DNA of 64,000 nucleotides, taken from Tribonema minus (taxonomy: Eukaryota; Sar; Xanthophyceae; Tribonematales; Tribonemataceae). A model generated the notes under the pieces. It searched no databases, was not told where the DNA came from, and saw nothing but the letters and a program-made list of their open reading frames with translations. Made by a program: the position numbers and the translations under genes. The stretch is taken from the NCBI GenBank assembly GCA_017506865.1, contig JAFCMP010000513.1, positions 496,001 to 560,000 on the forward strand. The letters run 5' to 3'. Shown here in pieces: positions 10,833 through 22,500 of the stretch (position 1 is the stretch's first letter; each line of letters starts with the position of its first letter).

Positions 10833-13099
10833 TCATTAGTTTGAGCAGTGGGTCTTTCGTCACGCTGAATTCATTCGTAGCTCTCAGCGATCGTGCATTT
10901 GATGAGACTTTCGGGTCATGCTTTGCATATGTGCGGTTTGCAACCTGTACAAATTGTTTTGTATGTTGTAATGATGCAAACAATGTTTGTGATGTGCTCA
11001 TGAGCAAGGCTCACGACGCCGCCACGGCTGTGACTTGTAATGAGATGATGTGCAGCACTGGCAGGTACTGTAAAACAACGCAATGGTGTCCTGCTTGAAG
11101 TATGGCTCACGGTTTGTAAAAAACGGATCCTGAAGTTGCATATGCCGAAAGAATACATATAGGGGTGGCGGGCAGAGGGCATAATGACCTGCACCGTCGC
11201 ACGTTGCGCTTTTGCCGGAGCCACTGTGCGCCACAGCTGTGCGAACACAAAAACTGGCTACAACCTCCTGGTCTGCCCTATTGACCAGCACTATGGTCCA
11301 GTGTTGCTCACTGACAGCGAAGATCAACAGCAATGCGAGACGCTTGGCTCGCTGGAACTTAGCAGCATGGCGCTGTGCGCAGCAGGGCTTTGTGCGCAGC
11401 ACTGGCAGCCCACTTAGGTGATGGTCGCGCCTCAGCGCAAGGCACGCACATACGATGAGTCATCCCCCCGGGGCCCCCCCCTGCTGACTGGCAGGCGGCG
11501 GCGCCAGGAATGCGTCGAGGACTACGTCGATGATCACACCGTGAGCCACTAGTGACTGCATGCACGTGACGGCAACGCGCTGGGTGTCATAGCAACTCAA
11601 CCTCAAGTTGTTGTGTTGTTCAATATGTGCGCGCCCGTGCCGCCATGCAAGATGATGAACGAATAGGTGCCGCGCCGCTGGGCGCCTCATCTCCACTGGT
11701 GGCACATGTGCACAGATTTGCACTGCAGCCGTCTACTCCTTCAACTTGAAGAAGCCAATTTGCCCCAACTGCAGCTTATTAATAAGCACTTGTTGAGCTG
11801 AGGCTGAGTGCAGCCAGCCTGGGTACAACCTTATCATGCATGCATGATGTCACATGACGGCTGTGAGCGCGACGGTGCTCCTCTGGCGAGCTCCTGCCTA
11901 GGCAGCAGGCCCGCTACCAAAGTTTGAACTACCTGCCGTCGTAACGCTGAATGGTTGCCGTGAGCACGATCATCAACACGCCATTGACTCGAGGCTGCAT
12001 GTGCCTTGGCCACTGGCAGCTCTGGGGTGCTTCATGGTCCGTAAATGCATGCATGCCCTTCCCACCCACACTGCTGGCGACGTAGGCTGGTGGCTTGAGC
12101 AACTGGCAAGTACTACCTGTTGTGAGGCGACCCTAGTGTCTCAGATAGAGCTCTAGGGTGTTCTCTAGCCATACTCTGCCACACTGGCTTTATGCCATAT
12201 TCTGCCACAGCAGACGCTTTATGCTTACAAGATAATTATGTATCATTCGACACCTGTAATTCCTTAAGGCGCCTACTAATTGCTACAAGCCTTAGCGCCT
12301 TGCTGCTGCTTGCATTTGCCGACCATGAAGGTCCATGTGAGCTGAATTGGGAGTGAGGGCCGCCATCCTCTTTCTCGCGGCACAACAGGCGTAAGCTAGG
12401 TTGAGGTAGGAGCTTGGTGAGGTGTCACCACACACACTAACACTGTAGCTACACACACTTCAGGAGACTGACGCACCCCAGTTCAAACATAACTTAAGTT
12501 CCCATGAACTTGAATATTGGCTTTTGCTGTGGTGGTTCGGCGCTTCGTCGGTCAGGGTGTATCCACCCTCTGTGTCCTTGCTGCAATGCGCATTGCGGTC
12601 ATGGCCCGGGCCGATACCGATATATGTATGCACATGCACGGCTTCTGCAGGCTCAGCTGCTGTAGTTAAGATGGCACCGCCCCAAGATGGCGAAGTCATG
12701 CAGCAGTGCAAGCTAACAGCAGCACGAGCAGTCTCATGGTCATCCTGCTTCAGCCATTTTCACCTCAGAAATGTCCAAACACGGTAACTGACGGCGTGAT
12801 GGCTGCTATCTCTGCATCATGGCCATGGCCGCCTGAGAATGCTGGTGGACACGGGGGAGGCAATTTCATTACGCTCTTTTTTTTTTTTCATTACGCTCCA
12901 TTGGCTTTGTCTTGCCTGCTGATCGAAGAAAATAAGGCTGAGGGGCGCGGCGAGCAGCGCGAGGGATCAAACCAGCGGTATCGAAGTTGGCGTGTCACTG
13001 ACACTTAAACCTCGAGGTCACACCGGTCTAATCACAAGCAGCAGGCGACGGGCACAGCCACCGAGGTCAAGCTTTACGTGAGAGGAACGTTCTGCTTAT
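10833..13099. other. Spacer without a supported gene
   Basis: No exon with convincing splice sites and a family signal was found. A 77-codon frame at 11,184-11,417 is isolated. A 10-bp T run lies near 12,880. Confidence 0.45.
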
Positions 13100-16000
13100 A
13101 TGGAGCTACCCGCGCCCGCTGGTGCGCTGAAGTCTCACAAGGTTGCATACAGATCTACAGCGCACTTCGCATCCAAGCCTGCATCAGAGTTGCCTGTGCA
13201 ATGCCAGTTGCTGGTGTTGGCATATGCAGTGCCATCGCTGCTGCCGTTGTCATCAGCTAGGCTGCTCAGCAAAGCGACAGAGGCGGCACTCGGCCAGCAT
13301 AGCAGAGCCCTCTGGCAACAGTCACAGCAAGGCGACTGTGACACGAATTGGGCCAGGGAGAACATCTACAGACACCACCGGGACAAGGCATTTGCCGGTG
13401 GTTGTCTCAGCGAGGCGCATGTTGTGAGCGTGGCGCAGCACCAGCGGCAGCATCATGCTTTGCAAGCATCGTGCGCGGTGTTAAGCGGGTGAGCACAAAA
13501 GCATCCCTCCGCTGCCATGGGCGTGTGATCAACTTCAGTCAGCTGCAACCTTTCTCATTGCTTCTTGCTTACCGAGCTAGTTGCTCACAGGCGTGCTTTT
13601 GGTACAACGGCAGTGGAGCTTTTGTGATCTACTGTGTGCTTGACAAAGGGCCTCCTCTTGGGGCGCCCCGTCTCATTTCACGTGTGTTGTTATGCAATAC
13701 ATGACCAGCTCATGTAGACTGCAGGTGATGAAGCGAGTCTTGACGTATGTGTCCTAGCAAACAGTTGTCAAACAACGTTGCTTGCCATGTGGTAACATGA
13801 ATCACGGACTGTTTTGATATGGCAGCAATCCAGCTCTGTGTCACTGAAGCCACTGTGTCTGCATGGCATTGCATACTGCTTTGGCCGTTTCGTGTCGCCA
13901 TCAACAGTCACTCCGCCACTACTATTGCAGCATTCCCCAGTCCCCACGCCTGCACCGCTGCGCTTCAATCTTGCAGATGGATGCTGGCAGTGGGGTACCC
14001 AAGCAGCGTGCATCTCTTTGACTTAGAACCGCCCCTGGACCCAGGGCCCCGTTCTGAGGAACGATCCTCAGTTAGCGTTGGCAGTGCACCACAAGTGGTG
14101 CTGCCATCTGCCGCAAGCTCAAAACGGAGCCATGCGTGGAAGTTCAACATGAGGGGAGGTGACGTGCCGCTGGCGCTGGCGCTGGACAGGGGGAAGGTGC
14201 TGGTGGCAACGGCGAACTTGGAGGTATGCCACCCTGTTGCTCACTACAACACACTCTTTACACGTGTGCAAGGGCTGAGCTTCGGCATTGTTATGCTGAC
14301 GTGTTAAGCTCCCGGACAGAACATGTTGACAGCTGGGTTCAAGTGAAGTGAATGAGGCAGGCGCTAAGACGATCTGCTGTAAGACTGCAGCAGTCGCGTT
14401 GCCATGGTGCCACGTGTGCATCGTGCATGCACGATGCAAAGAGTCGAATGACACAGCTGTGCAGCTGTGTTGCCCTAAAGCCAATTTGGGTCGTGGATGC
14501 ATACCATCTGTTTCCTGCATGACGTGATGTAAACCATACACTAGCGCTGAGAAAGGATGAGCCACATCACACTTATACACCTGTACAAATATGGTTGTTG
14601 TTGAGGCACATGATGTGTGCATTGGTACCGGAAGTTGGTTTGATGGCATGCTGCATTTTACGTCGTACTTAGCAGTGCAGCGCATTAATTTGACGAGTGT
14701 GCCTGATTTTACACACCACTGCTCGAGGCACTGCCGCAATAGCTTGCCTTGTCTGCACAGAAAGTATTTTTTTCTGCCCTTGATGCCCTCGAGGAGCCGA
14801 TGAATCTTGTTGGCCAGGCAGGTGCGCTTGTGGCCGTAGGCATCGCGGCTGCCTTTCATGTCTACTCTACCTCTGTTATTTTATGTGCCAACTTCAGCTT
14901 ACAATTCCGTGCAGGCCACACACGCATACGTATGCTCACTGTTGTTCAATGCAAGGCTGCTCTACCGTATACTTGACCAAACAGGAGACTTCCATTTAGA
15001 CTGAGGTTTTAAACCATCACACCCCTCTCACACTCACACCAGCAAACGCCATCGCTGCAATCCCTGATACGCGCCCTCGTGACCCGCAGCTACTTCACTT
15101 TCAAGTGGACACTGGCAAACTTCAAGCACGGACACCACTACCCGGGCCAATATCAGTGAAGGGGGGGCTGGCGATATTGGACCCTTATGTGGTACTGATG
15201 AGTGGGGGGCAGGTATATGCAAGGGACGTCTACGCGCGGAACTCACTGTGGCACGGGTGAGCATCACACACACACACACGAATGCCACAACTTCAATGTA
15301 TGAAATTGAACTTGTTGTTCGCAGCGTACTGTTTGAACGAGCGAGCTTGCTGCAGCAGCCGCGACGCTCAGTACGCGTTTCTCATTAGCATGGGTCGGGG
15401 CAAAGTTCGGGTTGTAAGTGATGAAGCCCAGTGCAATGCACTAGTCTTGTGACGGAGATAAGGTTTCATTTATGAAAAGTTTGTTTTTTTGGTGGGGCCT
15501 GGTTCTGCCGTGTTTGTCACAGGGACTGACGCGTCTTGCTCCACCAACACACTGCTTTTGGCATCACATGATCTGCGTGTCAACACGCCAATACACCCTA
15601 CCATTTGAGTGCGACAACAAGCTTTCTGTGCTGTGCGCATGACGGCTCTGCCTGCGCGCGTTGATGCAATGTTCCGCCTGAGCCCTCATTCCGACCACAC
15701 GCAGTCGGCCATTGCACTCACACGGTTGGCCATTGCACCCAGTCAGTCCAGTAGATCTTGCAGTGTATTCAATGCTAAGTCGAACCCTGGCCCTAACCCT
15801 AATGGTCAAGGCCCTACCCCCTAACCTCTGACCGTTGTCACGCTGCTGTCTCTGTTGCCTCCAGTCTGCTCTCCCCCGAGCACGATGGAACTGCGCTGAA
15901 CTTTGCGGTGGCGCGGAGGCACGGCGATGTGCTATTCGCGCTCGCTGCCGCGCCCTTGAAGCGGAGCGCTGCTGCTACAACTTCATCTACAAGTTCAAGT

Positions 16001-18376
16001 GCGCTGCAGCTGCTGGCAGTGCACCTGGATGAGCGTGTGAACGACGGGGGGGTAGCGGACGGCAAGACGGTCGCCGCGCATGAGGTGAGAGGCCATCAGT
16101 GACATCACTTCAAGTGTCACTTGAAGTGCAAAGGATGCATGCGGAGTTGTGTTATTATCTAGGCGGTGCTGCAGCGACGTCCACAGATGCTGTTGAACTT
16201 CAAGTTGAGCTTGGCTGACCTATGGCCAGTTCCATGCGGAAGGGTATCAGCACAGCGTACTTTGTGTGCAGCTGCGCCCTGTAAGGTACCAACACAGCAG
16301 CCGTGGAGCGCGGCCACGATATTGAAGATGCAGTACATGAAGTGGTGCAGCTTGGGCTGCACCTGCAATTTGTGTTGGGGGGCAAAGCGGCACTGTGCAA
16401 AGGGAAGCGAGATCAGCGAACGCACAGACGAGCGCTGGATATTTTGTGAGACCGCCACAGTAATTCCATGCAGAGCTGTTTGGCCGAACTGTGAATGGTG
16501 GAATTGTTTGCGGTCAGCAGCAGTGCAGAGGTTGGTACATGTAACATGTAGCAATTGCAGCAGGGCAGAGCGGAGAGGCAGAGCAAGAGCCCTACTGCCG
16601 TTTATTCAACTCCAGGTTCAAGGAAGGAGTGATTCCTCAGAGTGCCTGGCTGCCATCAAACACGCATCGCGTCTCATCCTGATGACTAGCGCCAGCTTTT
16701 CAGATCAACACATAATGTTACACATTGCAACACATTGCATGCTTGCCCCTGCCGCCTGCCAGGACGAACGATGGCACCGCACGCTGAGGCACACGCCCAC
16801 CGCGACACCGGGACTCCGGCCCGTCCTATGCGTCAATGAGGCTGGCAGGGACCCCCTGGCACTGATCGCTGGGGTCACTAATGATGGACTGGCGGTCATG
16901 GCGTATGCACTGCGTGGCTTATACGCACATAAGGGTGGCCGGCCTCAGCTACAGCCGGTGTTCTCTCTCAAGGTGGGTGCACCGAAGTCATGATTTTGAC
17001 TGCCATAATGCAGTTGGCGCGTGCTACCGTCTGCGATGGAAGTCGGAAGCGCTTTTTGTATTGAATCTATCGTAGTTCCGTCTGCGAGTGTAGGTCCGTC
17101 CGACATGATGTTTGCCGAGTACGCTCTGAAGAATGTGAGCCAGCAAGTCACGTTGCCATTGCGAGCCTCACATGAATTTGAACCTGAATGCAAGCCCAAG
17201 CACCTGTCTTGCCCCTCAGGCCACGACGAAGTGTCTACTTCGCAGTCACAGGCAGTGCTCAAGCCCAGCTTATGTCAACTGTGAATTAGAGTCAAATCTT
17301 ATTTTTGTGGCCTGTTGCACTGCTTTACCTCCGCTGTCGCGCACAGCAAGTGTCAGGGTGGCACAATGGCTCCTTGCACCATTTTTCTTGTTGTCAGCTG
17401 GCCTGCTCCTTTCCGGCATGACTATGTACTGTCTGGCAGTCACAGACAGCGCTCAAGCCCGGCCACATCGACTCCGTGTCAGTCAATAATCTCATTGGTG
17501 CAACTCTGTTGCGGCACACTGCATTGCCTCTTCTGCTGCGTGCAGCAAGCGGCAGGGCGACTGCCCCTCCGCCCGGGGGGCTTTCACCTCCTGTCCGTGC
17601 GCAGCGACGGACCGTGCCTCATGACCTGCTGGGGCAGCAACGCTCCGCATCACGGTGGCACTGCTCAGTACAGTTGCAGCATCAGCAGCACTCAGAGCCA
17701 GAGCAGCAGTGCTCCGTTCGGCAGCAACAGCGGCAGCAGCGCTCAGTACATGAGCAGCACCACTGAGTCTCGCAGCGGCGGCGCTGGCATCTCGGCCGTT
17801 CAGATTCACGACCTGAGCGCAATGATGCAGTCGTCACAAGGGGCAATGACGTCAAAGTTGACACATGGCTGTGGAGCACTGCTGTACAGGGTACTGCGTC
17901 CCCCGGTCACCCCCCTGCGTGACGCCCCTGTTATCGCGCAGCAAGGCAGCGGTCGTGCGGGCAGGCAGCCCGCGCAGCAGTACCCGCACTTTAGCAACGT
18001 CTATGCTGCTGCTAGTGGAGACCATGACTACGATCAGCTGACACACGCTAGCAGCAATGTACAGAGACATCAGCCACAACCTTTTTCAGGAATGTCGCAC
18101 CACAGATCCGCTGCCGCCAACCGCGGTGCTCAGATGGGGCATCACGCATCCAGTACACAGGTGTTAGCGAGCACAGCAGTATCTCCTGCAGGGGCCAAGC
18201 ATGGCCATTGCGAAGGTGCGATCTTCGCTCATATTGACGCGCTGCGAGGCATGGTTGTGGTGGTTACGCCCGCGGCTGCCCGTATATTGAAATTTGAAAC
18301 TTCAAGTCAGAGGGACGACGACGAGGCAGCACAGCTCAGAGCGGCGCTCGCCCAGCTGAGACGCGCACCGCTATAA
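13100..18376 (+). CDS. Propeller (WD-like) protein, possibly F-box/WD
   Basis: Proposed exons: 13,100-13,397 (end tentative), 13,931-14,223, 14,761-14,821, 15,043-15,256, 15,865-16,084, 16,763-16,972 and 17,546-18,376 (TAA). All junctions keep frame, giving about 708 residues. Blade-like strands are visible: RWMLAVGYPSSVHLFDLE, GKVLVATANLEKVFF, GGLAILDPYVVLMSGGQVYA, LALIAGVTNDGLAVMAYALR and FHLLSVRSDGPCLMTCW. The N-terminal exon reads LPVQCQLL..LPLSSARLLSKA..ALWQQ followed by NWARENIYRHHR, which loosely resembles an F-box and its linker to a WD domain. If so, it would be a substrate receptor of an SCF ubiquitin ligase. The last exon is Ser/Gln-rich and mostly disordered. The propeller nature is likely; the F-box is a weak match. 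Confidence 0.5.
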
Positions 18377-19579
18377 TGGCATATCACTTGTGCCTGTTTC
18401 AGTTGATCTTGGTGCAACTGCGTCCACATGGTGTGTTGTCCCGGCTTAGACCAATGTGCCAGTTGCACTGCATGTGAGGGTTTTTTGTAGTATTGCCGGC
18501 TCGGTTGCTACTTAAGCTGCACTTGCCTCGCCATGTTGGTGTTGACCAGATCATAGCATACTGTGAACTGTGCAGGTGCGAATGAAGGTTGTGCGACTCA
18601 CAATAGCATCTCTGCACTCAGCACTGGCTTGCACAGAAACTTGACGAAAAATCAAGTTGAGTATCCTCTAAACATGTACAGAGCCAGGCATACATGCCGC
18701 AGAAACCAGAATCATCTCAGCAGGGATACCACCTCATTGCAAAGACGCAATATGCAAGAGCTCAAACAAACAGCAATGGTAGTGTGCATGTAAATGTGGC
18801 ACCCACACCCCCACACCCTGCAATTGCACTACATACGTGATTACCATCATACCCTACATTCGGCACGACAGGCTGCAATTGGGGTCACGGGTATCAGCAG
18901 CCATAAGTACTCTAGTTCCTCTTCAGAGAGCTTGCGTTGAGCGCAGCTTGAGGTTCAGAGTCGAAATAAAACTCACGTCGGAATACAGGTGGTCCCCACC
19001 TGCAGCAGCGCATGTGCGCACTTTCTACCAGGTAAACGTCCCTCAAACTCCTGGAGAAACAAAGCCGCCATTGCTGCTCACATTGCTACTTAATGTCAAC
19101 GTTACTGTAGCCCTGCAGTAGGTGCGGCACCGGTGCCAGCATCATCACTACCACACTTACGCCCGTCGCTTGACTGCAAACTGTACCCCCCCCCCCCCCC
19201 GCCGCTCTTGTAATTCTACTACGTACTTGAAGCGTTGAAACCCGTTCACCAAACGATACGCCACACCGTAAATGTGCGCTGGAGAGTGTCTGTTGTCAAC
19301 ACTTGAATCAGCTTACACTGCAAGCTTTGCCAGCCAGTTGATGTGACTGGATAGTCGGGCAAGAAGCGGATCCTTGGAATGGCAAGGATTGAGCTAGGGC
19401 TAGGAGAGACCTGGGCTGATTTGCGGAATGACTCAGGCTTAGGAGAGACCCTGGTGTAGGAGAGACCAAGGGCATGTATGGGGTGTGAGATCTCGGGTGT
19501 GAGGGAGGGGACACACACACCCTTGCAGGAAGCCCATCGGCAGGGACACCCCAACTCTAGCAGCATGTGAAGGCCGTGA
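18377..19579. other. Convergent intergenic region
   Basis: Lies between two convergent gene ends. It contains a run of about 15 C at 19,187-19,201 and no supported gene. Both terminators or polyadenylation sites should lie here, but I could not pin down a signal. Confidence 0.4.
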
Positions 19580-22500
19580 TCAGTGGAGGTGGCACTGGGA
19601 GACGACGCGTCCGTTGAGGAGCTGTGTGGGGCGATTGTTGCCGCCAAACAGGTTGAGGTAGGGGCCCGCAACAAGGGCCAGGCTGTGCTTGTGCCACCAG
19701 AACTCCGACGCGCTGACGGTGATGGGCGTGGTGAATACGACCCACCTGCGCAGCGCGTCAATGAGTAGAGTCGGGGTCAGAGTCATTAGGGCCATGGTTA
19801 AATGCGTGGCAGAAATCAATTTGGGTTGGAGGCAGCGTTGCAAGGGTTTGAGCCAAATGTGTGGCAGTGTTCAGTCGGCGATGGGTATGGTGACACTAGC
19901 TGACTCAAACGCATGGATTTGCCATGAGACAAGGGAAGTACTCTGATGACTGGTATGCTGCGGACTCTGTGCTTGCAGTACAAACCTTGAACAGGTAGAC
20001 TAATAGCATGCCAATGCTTGAGTCTCATCGACTCATCGAGAGTTCAACTATGCATCAGCAGTGACTCAGCACAGACTCAGCTTGCGGCAATCGCAATTTC
20101 ATCTACCATGTTGCATAGCTGGCCTTTGCTCAGTCAACCGCAACCTCATGCAGGTGCACAACTGCACCTTCGTCCACTCGGCCACAATCATGAGCAGACA
20201 CGTTGTACGTACCAGGCGACAATGTAGGCCGAGGACTACCATCAAGAATGTTTGAAGATCCCAAATTGCACAACTGCTTGTCGAACACAGATTGCTTGCA
20301 GGTCAGCTTGCAGTATTAACTACAAAAGCAACTTCACCAGCCATCGAAACAGCCTCGCCAACACAAAAATAATGCACGCGACTCTCCCTCCAAACAACTT
20401 CAACAACGGCGCCTTCGCACGCACTCACGTGACAATCTCGGAGCACGGCGGCGTGGTGAGGGACCCGAGGTAGGTATAGTAGGACTTGTCAGCGGGCAGA
20501 AGTGTGTATGGGTCAGCGACATCGGCCACTTCTACAGTGGTGATGCCCAGGCTGCGGTCACGGTGGCCGCCATTGGGGTCAAAGCCCGCGGCCTTGAAGA
20601 TGGCGGCGTGGTTGAGGTCGTGCCACCAGGGGTACAGCTGCGACAGTTGAAGTTCAAATCACAGGAGCACAAGAAGGTGATGTGGTCACAGGAGACTCTT
20701 GTGCTGAGCGCATGGCATTAGGGGTTCATGCATGAACAGACTCTTGCTGAGAAGATGGCGGCGTGGTTGAGGTCGTGCCACCAGGGGTACAGCTGCGGCA
20801 GTTGAAGTTCACACACAGAACATCATGTTGGAAACTCTTGCTGAGTGCATGGCATTCATTCAGAATTGATGCATGAGCAATGGCTGAGTGCACGGCATTC
20901 AGAGTTGATGCGTGAGCAGCCTTGAGGGTTCTAAGGCTGTGTGTGTGGTCAAGAGACGTACCACCATGGTATGCTACACACACTTGTCAGGCACGAAAGA
21001 ATTTCAACTTCACTTCAAGCACAATTTGCCGTGTCTGATGCCTGCAGACACAGCACCTGGTACAACAGTCTGGCAACGCAACTGGGGCCGTGTTTCTACT
21101 AAACACATGCCGTCAGCTGCAGTTGCTTGAGTGTACGTTCTTCACACCAGGAAAGCAGACATTTGGGCGCCCTCAATCAGATCATTCCAAATGCCTACAG
21201 TGTGCGGGCAGTGGCCAACTTGGCTACGTTTGAACTGCCTTGGGGGCATGTGCAACAAGCACTCTTGCGCGCATGAGGGGGGGTGGGCAGCGGTGTTGCC
21301 TGCTTTGTAGTCATCATATATTGTAAGCGGCATTGCTGCCTGCGGGTGACCAGATGCAGCTGCGGACGGCATTACCAGTTCGTTCTGTTGAACGTGGCAA
21401 GCACTTGAAGACCTGGTCTAGGCTGCATGAGACCACAGCACCGTGCCGGCAAATATGAAGCATTGTAACACAGCTGTGTTGTACGCATATCAACGAATCA
21501 CATATCTGAGCACTGTCGTGGAAGATGGTGAGCTATGCGACATGAAAACTTCAAGACCTCAAGCTGAAGTGCAGCACCGGTGACTCACCACGGACACCAG
21601 GGGGTCAAATCCGTCGGCGCTCTCAATGGCATCCACCATCACGCCCAGCACCACCAGATCATTGGGATCAGCGACGTTGACGTGGACAATGTGGACGTCT
21701 GCATCATAGGCGACGCCGTCTATGGTGTGCTCGGACGCACTGTGGAAGTGCACCTGTTCAAGTGCCAGTTTCAGCGAAAGTGCACATTGAAGTTAGGGGT
21801 TGTCAACACGTGGACAATGTGCACCAAACCTCATAGGCGACGACATCCATGGTGTGCGCGGAGGCGCTGTGGAAGTACACCTGTTCAAGAGACAGTTTCA
21901 GTATCAATGCAAGTTGAAGTCAAAGGACTTGCACCGCACCTTGTGAGCAAGAAAGGTGCTACAGCGATTACACTGTGCGCTTGTCCACAGGGTGGCTCAA
22001 CACTGTGTGAAAGTGCAACTGTAGAAAAGTTGTTTGAATCGCTTCTCTGGCGCCAAGTATTCATGTAGCAGTGCAGCATGTCAGATGAGCCAAACAATAA
22101 CCACACACAATGGCTTGATCAACTTCGCTGACTGAAACACGAATCTGGCGTTAAAACATACTTCAACGTCAAGTTCTGCTGAGGGGGCCTACGCCATAGA
22201 TGTGCGGTGTCGGGCGCATGCATTGTAAAGCCCTAAGCCTGACCCTAAACCAGACCCTGACTGCCGCCATCTGGTCTTTTGAACACAAAGCTCAAATGTG
22301 GCGTTTGAGGCCATCGCCGGTTGCAGCCGTGTGTGATTGCAGACTGTGTGCGAGTACACCTGAACAGACTGAGTGCGGTGATCCCCTTGCAAAATTGCAC
22401 GCTAGTTAAAACACTAGACCGCATGAGCATGTGGCTGCTGACATCGTGTACAGCCATATGATGCATACGGTATGGCATGGTGCGCAGCTGTGTGAAGCGC

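Noticed and set aside
14119-14859. A 246-codon reverse-strand open frame
   Set aside because: It is antisense to two phase-consistent exons of the propeller gene and has no family signal.
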